Source: an uncultured Lachnospiraceae bacterium | GTDB lineage: Bacteria > Bacillota > Clostridia > Lachnospirales > Lachnospiraceae | Direction of reading: 5' to 3' | DNA length: 64,000 nucleotides | Assembly (NCBI GenBank): GCA_910577045.1 | Contig: CAJTLB010000008.1 | Coordinates: 62,001 to 126,000, forward strand | Shown here: in pieces, positions 1 through 9,172 of the stretch | Numbering within the stretch: position 1 is the stretch's first letter | Layout: the number at the start of each line of letters is the position of its first letter | The notes under the pieces: model-generated | What the model was told of the DNA's origin: nothing | Database searches by the model: none | The model's input: the letters and a program-made list of their open reading frames with translations, nothing else | Translations under genes and position numbers: made by a program

Positions 1-281
1 TTATATGGTTTATTATATAGTGCATTTAATATCTTCTCATGTAGCCTCCAGCCATATGTTTTATAAATACAATGTTCTACTGGAAGCTTTCTTCCCTCTG
101 CCGTATCCAAATAATTCTGATAATGTGTATCTAGTGTTGCAAAAATATTCCCTGTAAAATTTTTTATCTTAGCAGCAGCATTGTCTGTTACCTTTACTGC
201 CTCTATACTTCCTAAGCTCCCATCAATAAAATCATTTTGCATATCTACTACAACTAATACCTTTTGCACCTGTGCCATCAT
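1..281 (-). CDS. Isochorismatase/nicotinamidase family hydrolase, 5' part only
   Basis: The gene starts at 281 (two consecutive ATGs, 281 and 278, after an AAAGGAAAG ribosome-binding stretch) and runs off the left edge of the window. The visible N-terminus reads MMAQVQKVLVVVDMQNDF, the classic cysteine-hydrolase opening in which the Asp of VVDMQNDF belongs to the catalytic triad of nicotinamidases and isochorismatases. The motif LDTHYQNY follows, at the place where nicotinamidases carry metal-ligand residues. About 94 codons are seen; the catalytic Lys and Cys lie outside. The family hydrolyses nicotinamide to nicotinate or related amides and vinyl ethers. Substrate cannot be fixed from the fragment, although a PncA-like NAD-salvage role is plausible. 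Confidence 0.8.
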   Translation of the reverse strand, partial: MMAQVQKVLVVVDMQNDFIDGSLGSIEAVKVTDNAAAKIKNFTGNIFATLDTHYQNYLDTAEGRKLPVEHCIYKTYGWRLHEKILNALYNKPY

Positions 282-320
282 CTTTTCTTTCCTTTCTTTT
301 TTATTTTAGTTGTACTATAT

Positions 321-1904
321 TTATACTACTGCTTCCACTATTGTCTTATCACCACACTGGATAGTATGAATTCCTACTGTTTTATTTTTGTTAAAATTAA
401 AGCTTAATAAATACCCTTTCTTTAAATGATATGCAGATAAATACTCTGCTAATTGTTCTTGTCCCCGCTTTTGGTAATCACTCCCCCTCCATATTTTCAT
501 TTCAATAATAAATTGTTTTCCTTTATAATCTACGATTACATCTGTCCGCCCCATATCCCTAGTCCTGGCTTCCACATAATAATTTCCTACTCCATTAATA
601 ATAGGCTTTAAATATAACAAAAATAAACGTCTAGCATTTTCTTCTAAAAATTTTATAGTATTATCTGCATATAAATCTGTAAAATGTTCAACAAATTTCT
701 CCAACACTTTATCCATATCTAATTGACCATCTTTAATAAACTGGTTTTTATTTTGGAGTGCACTATGATAAGTGGCATTATGCAATAATTCTTCCGACAT
801 AAATAAATTATAAAGCATTGTTTCAAATATTCGGTTTGATATTACTGCCTTCCCCTCTTCCCGTTTTAAAAACCCAAACATAACCCCCATTTCAATAATA
901 TAATTATTCATATTAAAAGGGATAGACTGCCCATAAAATAAAATAGCATATAATACCTCTTTTAATTCTTTATTATCTGCTATTTTCTTTTTCATGTCAT
1001 CAAATAACGTGTTTGATTCATCTACCAATTCTTTAATTACAGATAAGATTCCCTCCTTCTCCCATACAGATCTTTTTTCTTTTTTTATAAAATTATCATG
1101 GATTAATTTACATATCCTTGATACCAAATAAGGATAGCCTGATGTATATTCATAAATTATAGCAGAAACATAAGCAATATCCATTCCTGTCTGATAATCT
1201 TGTTCGTACTCTTTTAACATGCCGCTAATATCTAAAATAGAAAAGCTCATATCAATATTAAAATCAGCAGCTATATTCCAAGGGCTATTATATTTATGCT
1301 CTGAATCAGGCCGGATTTTCTGTTTTAAATTCTTAATATCATATACACCAGCTAAAACAACAGAATGAAAAGTTGCCCTGTCCCTCCTAGTTAAATAATA
1401 ATCTCGCATAATCCCTAGAAAATCTAAAAATACCTGATTATTTGATGCACTATCTACTTCATCTACTAATAATACCATAGGTTTTTTTGAATAAGCACAG
1501 ACCTCACTTAATAACCGGAACATTTCTGTTAAATTCAAATTACATTCTACTTCTATTCTTTTTCTTATCTCGTACAAAATATCTTTATCATTCTGGAATA
1601 TTAAATGTAAATTCTTTGCAGCACTTACAAACTCTTCTAAAAATACTTTTGAAAATGCAGATTCATTTTGATAATTCACAGTGCTTATTCTTTGGAAGCT
1701 TATAGAAATTACATTATATTCCTCTTGTAAATAATTTCTTAACGCATACAAAATTGTTGTTTTTCCAAATTGCCTTGCCCTATTAATTACAAAGTAATCA
1801 CCAAAATCTATCATTTCTTTAATCTGTGCCAGCCTACTATCCAGATTCACCATATAATGCCTATCAGGATAGCACAGCCCTGTAACATTAAAACGTCTTT
1901 GCAT
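321..1904 (-). CDS. AAA-like ATPase with C-terminal PD-(D/E)XK nuclease-like domain
   Basis: A 527-residue protein. It begins FNVTGLCYPDRHYMVNLDSR and has a P-loop-type motif, RARQFGKTT, at about residues 43-51. A Walker B strand, MVLLVDEVDSAS, lies near residue 145. This matches the AAA-like ATPase family that is abundant in gut Clostridia. Near residues 450-475 the pattern RTDVIVDYKGKQFIIEMKIW has the D-x(n)-ExK arrangement of PD-(D/E)XK enzymes, as in the DUF1703-type C-termini of related proteins. Start: ATG at 1904 after GGGAGG. The biological role is not established for this family; mobile-element or defence functions are guesses. It lies 12 bases downstream of the 190-residue hypothetical gene and may be co-transcribed with it. 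Confidence 0.75.
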   Translation of the reverse strand: MQRRFNVTGLCYPDRHYMVNLDSRLAQIKEMIDFGDYFVINRARQFGKTTILYALRNYLQEEYNVISISFQRISTVNYQNESAFSKVFLEEFVSAAKNLHLIFQNDKDILYEIRKRIEVECNLNLTEMFRLLSEVCAYSKKPMVLLVDEVDSASNNQVFLDFLGIMRDYYLTRRDRATFHSVVLAGVYDIKNLKQKIRPDSEHKYNSPWNIAADFNIDMSFSILDISGMLKEYEQDYQTGMDIAYVSAIIYEYTSGYPYLVSRICKLIHDNFIKKEKRSVWEKEGILSVIKELVDESNTLFDDMKKKIADNKELKEVLYAILFYGQSIPFNMNNYIIEMGVMFGFLKREEGKAVISNRIFETMLYNLFMSEELLHNATYHSALQNKNQFIKDGQLDMDKVLEKFVEHFTDLYADNTIKFLEENARRLFLLYLKPIINGVGNYYVEARTRDMGRTDVIVDYKGKQFIIEMKIWRGSDYQKRGQEQLAEYLSAYHLKKGYLLSFNFNKNKTVGIHTIQCGDKTIVEAVV

Positions 1905-1916
1905 TGCATTCCTCCC

Positions 1917-2489
1917 TTATTTTATTAATCTCTGCTGCATATAAGAATATAATCCTTTTTTTGACTTCACACATTCAAATTCACTATATTTCTTAACTGG
2001 CTGCCCTAAACTCTGGTAATCTTTCGTCTTCATAAAGCTAGAACCATATACCTTATCTATATAAATAAAAAGATCGTTTTCAAAATCACGAAATCCCCAT
2101 CTTCCTATCCCTACATACTCTACCAAAATTTCCTTATTGCCAAGCCAACTTACAAGGAACTTTTTTCTATCCATCGTTTCTATATGCGCATCAATTTCAT
2201 GATAGAGTATTTCATTATACTTTATTTTTGGGACATTACTACGTCCATGCCTGCTTTCATGAATTACCTTTTTTATGGTATTTTTTTCAAAATAAACGAC
2301 ATTTCTAGAGACTCCCTTCCTGTAAGAATCTTTATACCCATAATATTGATATACTACATCCCAATTTGGGCTTACCTCTTTTAACCCCAAATATTTCCTT
2401 GCCATTTGTGGAAATTCTATAAGCCTTTCTTTATGCCTAAAATACGCTTGGGCCTCTTTTTCTTCTATTTGCCTATACGTTTCTTCCAT
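1917..2489 (-). CDS. Hypothetical protein, 190 aa
   Basis: I do not recognise this protein. It is 190 residues, charged and rich in aromatic residues, with no signal peptide or membrane segment. The N-terminal 35 residues are likely helical (MEETYRQIEEKEAQAYFRHK). The middle contains HESRHGRSN and LYHEIDAHIETM, which give several histidines but no proper HExxH zinc motif. It starts 16 bases after the polC stop codon and ends 12 bases before the AAA-ATPase gene. It could therefore be transcribed with either neighbour and might be a partner of the ATPase. Confidence 0.6.
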   Translation of the reverse strand: MEETYRQIEEKEAQAYFRHKERLIEFPQMARKYLGLKEVSPNWDVVYQYYGYKDSYRKGVSRNVVYFEKNTIKKVIHESRHGRSNVPKIKYNEILYHEIDAHIETMDRKKFLVSWLGNKEILVEYVGIGRWGFRDFENDLFIYIDKVYGSSFMKTKDYQSLGQPVKKYSEFECVKSKKGLYSYMQQRLIK

Positions 2490-2505
2490 TCTTTTTCCCT
2501 TTTAC

Positions 2506-5500
2506 TTAATTTGCCCAGTCAAATAAAGACAATTGGTTGGTTTCTGGAAGGCCCTGCAAAATTCCTAGGTCGCTTAACATATCTGTAATAGTTTTCCCTA
2601 CTTTGCTTCTAGTCTGAAAATCCTCTTTAGATAAAAATACTCCTTGGGCTGCCGCCTCTACAATTTGTACGGCTGCCTTGTCCCCAAGGCCTGCTATCGA
2701 ATGGATAGAAGGCATTAATTTTCCATCTATAATCTGGAATCTTGCTGCCTTTGCACGGTAAATATCAATAGGCATAAACTCATATCCCCTTGCATACATT
2801 TCTTGGACAATCCTTAAATCCCTCAAGGTATCTTTTTCTTTATTTGTCAAAGTATCCGCCCTTCTTCTATAATCCGCCAAATAATACTCTAACTTCTCTC
2901 TGCCTTGGCACATTAATTCATAAGAAAACCCAGATGCCCGGATACTAAAAAATGCTGCATAATAGGCTAATGGATAAAATACTTTACAATATGCAATTCT
3001 CCACGCCATCATAACGTAGGCAGCCGCATGTGCTTTTGGGAACATATATTTTATTTTTTTGCAAGACCAAATATACCATTCTGGCACATGATGCTCTTTC
3101 ATTTCTTTTTCCCATTCTTCTTTTAACCCTTTCCCTTTCCGCACACTTTCCATAATTGTAAAGGACAATTCCTTATCGAGCCCCATATTAATTAAATAAA
3201 TCATAATATCATCACGGGTACAGATTGCCGTAGAAATCGTTGCCTTCCCTTCCTCAATTAAAGTTTGGGCATTTCCAAGCCATACATCTGTCCCATGGGA
3301 CAAGCCAGAAATACGGATTAAATCAGCAAAACAAGTCGGTTTTGCATCAATTACCATTTGCATCGCAAAATCTGTTCCAAATTCTGGTATGCCAAGTGCC
3401 CCTAGCTTACAACCGCCGATATCCTCTGGCGTAATTCCAAGCGCACTGGTATTCATAAACAATGACATCACTTCTTTACAATCCAGTGGAATCTTTTTTG
3501 CATCCAACCCTGTTAAATCTTCCAACATACGGATCATAGTCGGATCATCATGGCCCAGAATATCTAATTTTAACAGGTTATGGTCAATAGAATGATAATC
3601 AAAATGAGTGGTTACTGTCTTCGTTTCCATATCATTCGCTGGATGCTGCACAGGGGTAAAAGTATTGATTTCCTCCCCCAAAGGAAGCACAATAATCCCT
3701 CCTGGATGCTGCCCTGTTGTACGCCGTACTTCCACACACCCTTGCACAATCCGGTTAATTTCACATTTCCTCTTTCTCTGCCCATGCTCCTCATAATAAT
3801 TTTTCACATAGCCATATGCTGTTTTATCTGCTAATGTACCAATAGTCCCTGCACGGAATGTCTGCCCTTTCCCAAAAATAACTTCTGTATAATCATGTGC
3901 CTTACTTTGATATTCCCCTGAAAAATTTAAGTCAATATCTGGTTCTTTATTTCCTTTAAAACCTAAGAACGTCTCAAATGGTATATCAAACCCTTCTTTT
4001 TTTAATAACTCCCCACATTTTGGGCACACCTTATCTGGCATATCGCAGCCTGATCCCCCTGAAAAAGCCCGTACTTCTTCTGAATCAAAATCGCTATAAT
4101 GGCATTTTGCACAATAATAATGCGGGCTTAATGGGTTTACTTCTGTAATGCCAGACATCGTTGCTACAAAAGAAGACCCTACCGACCCACGGGAACCTAC
4201 TAAATACCCATCTTCATTTGACTTCCACACCAGCTTTTGTGCAATAATATACATAACGGCAAACCCATTTGAAATAATAGAATTTAACTCTCGTTCCAAA
4301 CGCTCTACCACCACTTCTGGGAGCTTATCCCCATAGATGGAATATGCCTTTTGATAACAAATATCCCTTAAAATCTGATCTGAATTTTCAATAACTGGCG
4401 GGCATTTATCTGGCCGGACAGGGGAAATCTTCTCACACATAGCCGCAATCCGGTTTGTATTGGTAATTACTACTTCTTCTGCTTTTTCTGCTCCCAAATA
4501 GGAAAATTCCTCTAACATTTCATCGGTTGTCCTTAAATAAAGGGGAGCCTGGTTATCTGCATCTTTAAATCCTTTCCCTGCCATAATAATCCTGCGGTAT
4601 ACTTCATCTTCTGGATCTAAAAAATGTACATCACAGGTCGCTACCACAGGCTTATGGTACTGTTCTCCAAGGGCTACAATCTTTTTATTAATCTCTATTA
4701 ACTCTTCCTGAGAAGAAAGGACTGGACTCTCCCCGCGAAGCATAAAAGCATTATTCCCTAAAGGCTGGATTTCCAGATAATCATAAAAATTAACTAGCCT
4801 TACAATTTCCTCCTCTGAAGCCCCCCGCAAAATTGCTTGATATAATTCTCCTGCCTCACATGCAGAACCAATAATTAACCCTTCCCGATACTTTTGCAAA
4901 ACACTTTTTGGGATTCTTGGATGCCGATGGAAATATTCTAGATGGGACATGGATACTAAGCGGTATAGATTAATCCGCCCTATATCATTTTTTGCCAATA
5001 AAATCACATGATGGGATGGTAATTTTTTTAAAGCTTCTGCTGACATTACACTTAACTCATTTACTTGATCTAATGTGCAAATCTCTTGTTCCTTTAACAT
5101 AGCAATAAATGCCTTAAAAATGCCAGCCGTTGCTTCGGCATCATCGACCGCCCTATGATGGTTTTCTAGTGAAATATTGAGTGCCTTTGCCACCACGTCT
5201 AATTTATACTTATTAAGCCCTGGAAGCAATACCCTTGCAAGCCCCACCGTATCCACTACTGTTTTCTTAAGTGGGATAGATAAAAGCCTAGCATTGGCAT
5301 AAATAAAACTCATATCAAAACCAGCGTTATGTGCTACCATAACGGCCCCTTTTGAAAATTCTAGAAACTTAGGCAAGATTTCTTCTATCCCTGGGGCGTG
5401 TATTACCATTTCATCATGGATACCTGTTAATTTTTCTATCTCAAATGGAATTGGTTCCCTTGGGTTTACAAATTCACTAAATCTTTCCGTAATTTCCCCA

Positions 5501-6990
5501 TTCACTACTTTTACTGCCCCAATTTCTATAATATGGTTATTGGTTGAGCTAAACCCTGTTGTCTCAATATCAAATACTACATAGGCATCCATAAGATTTT
5601 GGTTTTCGGAATACTCTACAATTTCTTTTAAATCATCCACCAAATATCCTTCACAGCCATAAATTACCTTAAAATCCCCGCCTTCTGCCACATGGTTAGC
5701 TACTGGGAAGGCAGACACATTCCCATGGTCTGTAATGGCAATCGCAGAATGGCCCCATGCCATAGCACGTTTCATAATATCTTTTATATCTGCTACCCCA
5801 TCCATATCACTCATTTTTGTATGGCAATGTAGTTCTACCCTTTTTTCTACCGCGGTATCCACCCGTTTTACTGTAAAGTCACTACATTTTCGGATACCTA
5901 CTACGGATCCAATTGTCAATTCTCCATCAAACCGATCAATGGTAGTTACTCCCTTTAACTTTACAAAGGCTCCTGGCACTATATGGGACTTAATATCTGG
6001 CACTTGTTCATTCCTGGCAAACATCTTTACCGTAATGGTGTCCGTAAAATCTGTTACATCAAAAATTAAAATCGTTTTTTCTCCACGGATTTCCCTTGTA
6101 TCCAATGCAATAATCTTACCACGGATTACTAATTCGCCCATTTCTGTCTGGATTTGCTCAATTGGCGTTGGCTCTTCCTCAAAGTCCCTTCCATACAATA
6201 CATCTGGGTTATCTGCTTTTTTATAGGCAGGCTTTTTTGTAAAAAATTCTTTTTTCTCTGCAGGTTTTTTTTCAGCCTCCTTTTTTTCTGGCTTCTTAGT
6301 TACATTGGTAGAAGATTCCCCATACGCAGCTACTAAATCGTCTGCAGACCACGGAAGTTCTGGATTTGCCTGTTCTTTCCCTGCCTCTTCTTTTAGATCC
6401 CCTTCTATCATATTTGCATTTTTCTGAATTTGAATTACCTCAAGCCTTAACCGTTGTTCATCCTGTTCTCGTTTTTTATGGGTTCCCCCTTCTTTAAACT
6501 GGATTCTAGCCTCTATGGGGAAACCGCAACGCTCTACAAAAATCTTTTCTAAAATCCTCTTTAACTCTTCTGCTTTCTCCCGTGCAATAATACTGTCCTC
6601 CAATGTAATTTGCAGTACAAAGTCCTCAATAAATTTGCTGTCTGCCCGCCTAAAAAGGCTATATTCAATGGCATTATAATTACGGAGTTCTGTTAAAATA
6701 CTATCTTTATAAGATTCTAATAACTTTTCTGGCGTATACTGCCCTGACAAATGGTAATTTTCTACTACTTTAATCTGTGTTTCATTTCCCGGAAAAAGCT
6801 GGTCTGCTATACTGTCCTCCATATAGTAAATACTCTTTTTATGTATTAGCCTTCTACTGTCAATATAAACGCGAAGAGAGCTTCTATCCCTGTTTGTAGT
6901 AATTTTTGTTACCTCCACATCGGTTAAAAGCTCTGATACATCTGGATTTAATTGAAGTGTTGGAAAAACATCAAAAAATACTTTTCCCAC
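2506..6990 (-). CDS. polC: DNA polymerase III alpha subunit, Gram-positive type (PolC)
   Basis: A 1494-residue replicative polymerase with built-in 3'-5' exonuclease. Domains in order: N-terminal domain (about 1-220); a Lys/Glu-rich low-complexity linker (about 225-265); an OB fold (about 280-365); a PHP domain beginning VEKRVELHCHTKMSD near 385; an inserted DnaQ-like exonuclease with FDIETTG near 470; a zinc-binding part (CAKCHYSDF near 957, CPKCGELL near 988); and the palm active site EPDIDLNFSGEYQ near 1017. Length and order are typical of Clostridia. The start is GTG at 6990, preceded by AGGAG at seven bases. It is the last gene of the pyrH-to-polC cluster, 24 bases after ispG. No key motif is missing. 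Confidence 0.98.
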   Translation of the reverse strand: MGKVFFDVFPTLQLNPDVSELLTDVEVTKITTNRDRSSLRVYIDSRRLIHKKSIYYMEDSIADQLFPGNETQIKVVENYHLSGQYTPEKLLESYKDSILTELRNYNAIEYSLFRRADSKFIEDFVLQITLEDSIIAREKAEELKRILEKIFVERCGFPIEARIQFKEGGTHKKREQDEQRLRLEVIQIQKNANMIEGDLKEEAGKEQANPELPWSADDLVAAYGESSTNVTKKPEKKEAEKKPAEKKEFFTKKPAYKKADNPDVLYGRDFEEEPTPIEQIQTEMGELVIRGKIIALDTREIRGEKTILIFDVTDFTDTITVKMFARNEQVPDIKSHIVPGAFVKLKGVTTIDRFDGELTIGSVVGIRKCSDFTVKRVDTAVEKRVELHCHTKMSDMDGVADIKDIMKRAMAWGHSAIAITDHGNVSAFPVANHVAEGGDFKVIYGCEGYLVDDLKEIVEYSENQNLMDAYVVFDIETTGFSSTNNHIIEIGAVKVVNGEITERFSEFVNPREPIPFEIEKLTGIHDEMVIHAPGIEEILPKFLEFSKGAVMVAHNAGFDMSFIYANARLLSIPLKKTVVDTVGLARVLLPGLNKYKLDVVAKALNISLENHHRAVDDAEATAGIFKAFIAMLKEQEICTLDQVNELSVMSAEALKKLPSHHVILLAKNDIGRINLYRLVSMSHLEYFHRHPRIPKSVLQKYREGLIIGSACEAGELYQAILRGASEEEIVRLVNFYDYLEIQPLGNNAFMLRGESPVLSSQEELIEINKKIVALGEQYHKPVVATCDVHFLDPEDEVYRRIIMAGKGFKDADNQAPLYLRTTDEMLEEFSYLGAEKAEEVVITNTNRIAAMCEKISPVRPDKCPPVIENSDQILRDICYQKAYSIYGDKLPEVVVERLERELNSIISNGFAVMYIIAQKLVWKSNEDGYLVGSRGSVGSSFVATMSGITEVNPLSPHYYCAKCHYSDFDSEEVRAFSGGSGCDMPDKVCPKCGELLKKEGFDIPFETFLGFKGNKEPDIDLNFSGEYQSKAHDYTEVIFGKGQTFRAGTIGTLADKTAYGYVKNYYEEHGQRKRKCEINRIVQGCVEVRRTTGQHPGGIIVLPLGEEINTFTPVQHPANDMETKTVTTHFDYHSIDHNLLKLDILGHDDPTMIRMLEDLTGLDAKKIPLDCKEVMSLFMNTSALGITPEDIGGCKLGALGIPEFGTDFAMQMVIDAKPTCFADLIRISGLSHGTDVWLGNAQTLIEEGKATISTAICTRDDIMIYLINMGLDKELSFTIMESVRKGKGLKEEWEKEMKEHHVPEWYIWSCKKIKYMFPKAHAAAYVMMAWRIAYCKVFYPLAYYAAFFSIRASGFSYELMCQGREKLEYYLADYRRRADTLTNKEKDTLRDLRIVQEMYARGYEFMPIDIYRAKAARFQIIDGKLMPSIHSIAGLGDKAAVQIVEAAAQGVFLSKEDFQTRSKVGKTITDMLSDLGILQGLPETNQLSLFDWAN

Positions 6991-7014
6991 GCCAATTCTC
7001 CTTTCCCTTGTATA

Positions 7015-8067
7015 CTACTCCCAGGCCATTAGCTCCTTTTTTAATTCAGAAAGCAGCCTATCCTCTGGTATCTTCCTAATAACTTCCCCTTTTTTTATTA
7101 ACAGGCCTTCCCCATTCCCGCCTGCTATGCCAATATCTGCTTCTCTTGCTTCTCCAGGGCCATTTACTGCACATCCCATTACTGCAACCTTGATATTTAA
7201 GTGGTCAAATTCCTGCACCATTGTTTCTACTTGGTTTGCAAGCCCAATTAAATCTATCCTAGTCCTTCCACAAGTAGGGCAGGATACCACTTCAATCCCT
7301 CCTGCCCTAAGGCCGAGCGTGCGTAAAATCAATTTTGCAGATTTCACTTCCTCTATCGGATCACCCGTTAAAGAAACCCGGATTGTATCTCCAATTCCCT
7401 CTCCCAAAATTATGCCAAGCCCTATTGCAGATTTAATATTCCCTGAAAATATAGTTCCTGCCTCTGTAATCCCTACATGAAGCGGATATATTGTTTGTTT
7501 ATCAATTAATCGATGTGCCTTTACACACATCTGTACATCAGAAGATTTAATACTAATCACCAAATTATCATAACCGCAGCCTTCTATCATATGGACTTTA
7601 TCCAATGCACTTTCTACAAGCCCCTCTGCTGTTACCCCATGGTATTTTTCTAACAGATGCCTTTCTAATGATCCACTATTTACCCCTACACGGATAGGGA
7701 TATTTCTTTCTTTTGCTGCTTTTACCACATAAGAAAGTTTTTCTGCCCCTCCAATATTCCCCGGATTAATGCGGATTTTATCAGCCCCATTTTCTATTGC
7801 CAGGACTGCGATGCGATAATCAAAATGAATATCCGCCACAAGTGGGATCTCTATTTCCTTTTTAATCTCCTTTAATGCTTTTGCTGCTTCCTCTGTTGGG
7901 ACAGTGGCACGGACAATTTCGCATCCTGCTGCTTCTAAGTGCTTTATCTGTGCAATTGTTGCCTTACTATCTTCTGTTTTTGTATTTGTCATTGACTGGA
8001 TTAGTACAGAGTTTCCACCTCCAATTACCCTATCCCCAATTTTTACTACTTTTGTATGCTCCCGCAT
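7015..8067 (-). CDS. ispG: 4-hydroxy-3-methylbut-2-enyl diphosphate synthase (IspG/GcpE)
   Basis: A 350-residue cytosolic [4Fe-4S] enzyme of the MEP isoprenoid pathway that converts MEcPP to HMBPP. The N-terminal TIM-barrel part contains VLIQSMTNTKTED and IPLVADIHFDYR. The C-terminal cluster-binding region has SCPTCGRTRIDL and MGCAVNGPGEAREADIGIAG, giving the three expected cysteines. This is the short bacterial form without the plant-type insertion. Its ATG shares one base with the rseP stop codon (TAATG), so translation is probably coupled. Together with dxr and uppS in the same cluster it supplies undecaprenyl carrier lipid. Confidence 0.97.
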   Translation of the reverse strand: MREHTKVVKIGDRVIGGGNSVLIQSMTNTKTEDSKATIAQIKHLEAAGCEIVRATVPTEEAAKALKEIKKEIEIPLVADIHFDYRIAVLAIENGADKIRINPGNIGGAEKLSYVVKAAKERNIPIRVGVNSGSLERHLLEKYHGVTAEGLVESALDKVHMIEGCGYDNLVISIKSSDVQMCVKAHRLIDKQTIYPLHVGITEAGTIFSGNIKSAIGLGIILGEGIGDTIRVSLTGDPIEEVKSAKLILRTLGLRAGGIEVVSCPTCGRTRIDLIGLANQVETMVQEFDHLNIKVAVMGCAVNGPGEAREADIGIAGGNGEGLLIKKGEVIRKIPEDRLLSELKKELMAWE

Positions 8068-9113
8068 TAGAATATTCTCCTTATATCGTTAAACATCACA
8101 TAGACCATTAACACCATTAAAAGCATAAGGCCTACAAAGTGCACCATGCCTTCTTTTTCCCTGTCCACTGGTTTTCCCCTAACTGCCTCTATTACTAAAA
8201 ATACTAACCTGCCACCATCTAATGCTGGAATAGGAAGTAAATTCATTACTCCTAGGTTCGCACTTAACATAATAGAAAAATTAAGGATATTTAACAGTAT
8301 ACTAATCATATTTGTTTTTACATCCACATCTGCACTGGTACTTTCTTCTACCACTTCATCTACCATATCTACAATACCAACTGGGCCGCTTAAATCATTT
8401 ACCGTTACGCTGCCATTAAATAACATCCCTATACTTTTTACGACCACGCCCATTTGGTATTGGACTTCATATAAACTATATTTTAATACTTCCAGCCCTT
8501 TTGCTTTTGTACGGATAGCAGAACTATAGATTCCCATATAATAAGCACCATTTTCATCTTGTTTTGGGACAATATGGAACGTATGCGGCTCACCATTCCG
8601 GTTTACTGTAATATCTACTGGTTTTCCTGTGTTAATCGCCATATAAAATTGTACATCCCGGTAAATAGTTACTTTTTTGTTATTGATCTTGGTAATCACG
8701 TCTCCCTCTGCAAGACCTGCCTCTTCTGCTGGAAACCCTTCCATTACCCCAATAATCACTGGCTTATCATAACCTGCATAACCAATTACCACTAATGCAA
8801 GTAAAAAAGCAAGGATAAAATTAAAAATTGGACCAGCCGCCACTACGGAAATCCGTGCCCACACTGATCGGTTATTAAACGCATCTTCCTCTGTGCTCTC
8901 TCCATCTTCCCCAAGCATCTGGCAAGATCCCCCAAATGGAAACACTTTTAGAGAATACCGTGTTTCGCCCTTTTTAAAAGAAAATAACCGTGGCCCCATT
9001 CCAATGGAAAACTCTGTTACAGCAATCCCATTCTTTTTTGCCAGTAAAAAATGTCCCAGCTCATGGAAAAACACCAAAAAGCCAAACACAATCAATGCTA
9101 TAATAATTCCCAT
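8067..9113 (-). CDS. rseP: RIP metalloprotease RseP (site-2 protease)
   Basis: A 348-residue membrane zinc protease. Transmembrane segment 1 carries the catalytic HELGH at about residues 18-22. A single PDZ domain follows, around GVMEGFPAEEAGLAEGDVI (about 125-190). The third zinc ligand is in NLLPIPALDGGRLVF (about 290), followed by a final hydrophobic helix. The family cleaves anti-sigma factors and remnant signal peptides within the membrane. It lies between dxr and ispG and overlaps the ispG start by one base, the standard clostridial arrangement. ATG at 9113. Confidence 0.96.
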   Translation of the reverse strand: MGIIIALIVFGFLVFFHELGHFLLAKKNGIAVTEFSIGMGPRLFSFKKGETRYSLKVFPFGGSCQMLGEDGESTEEDAFNNRSVWARISVVAAGPIFNFILAFLLALVVIGYAGYDKPVIIGVMEGFPAEEAGLAEGDVITKINNKKVTIYRDVQFYMAINTGKPVDITVNRNGEPHTFHIVPKQDENGAYYMGIYSSAIRTKAKGLEVLKYSLYEVQYQMGVVVKSIGMLFNGSVTVNDLSGPVGIVDMVDEVVEESTSADVDVKTNMISILLNILNFSIMLSANLGVMNLLPIPALDGGRLVFLVIEAVRGKPVDREKEGMVHFVGLMLLMVLMVYVMFNDIRRIF

Positions 9114-9172
9114 ATATGCTCCTTATTTTCATTTCTTTTTCTCTATTCTATACTGTTTTTCTTTGTTTTATC

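Noticed and set aside
1917..2489. Zinc protease motif in the 190-residue hypothetical protein
   Set aside because: The sequence HEIDAH has one residue too many between histidines for HExxH, and no downstream ligand pattern was seen.
3240..6336. Several plus-strand open frames opposite polC
   Set aside because: All lie opposite intact polC and show no family motifs; they are by-products of the codon use of polC.
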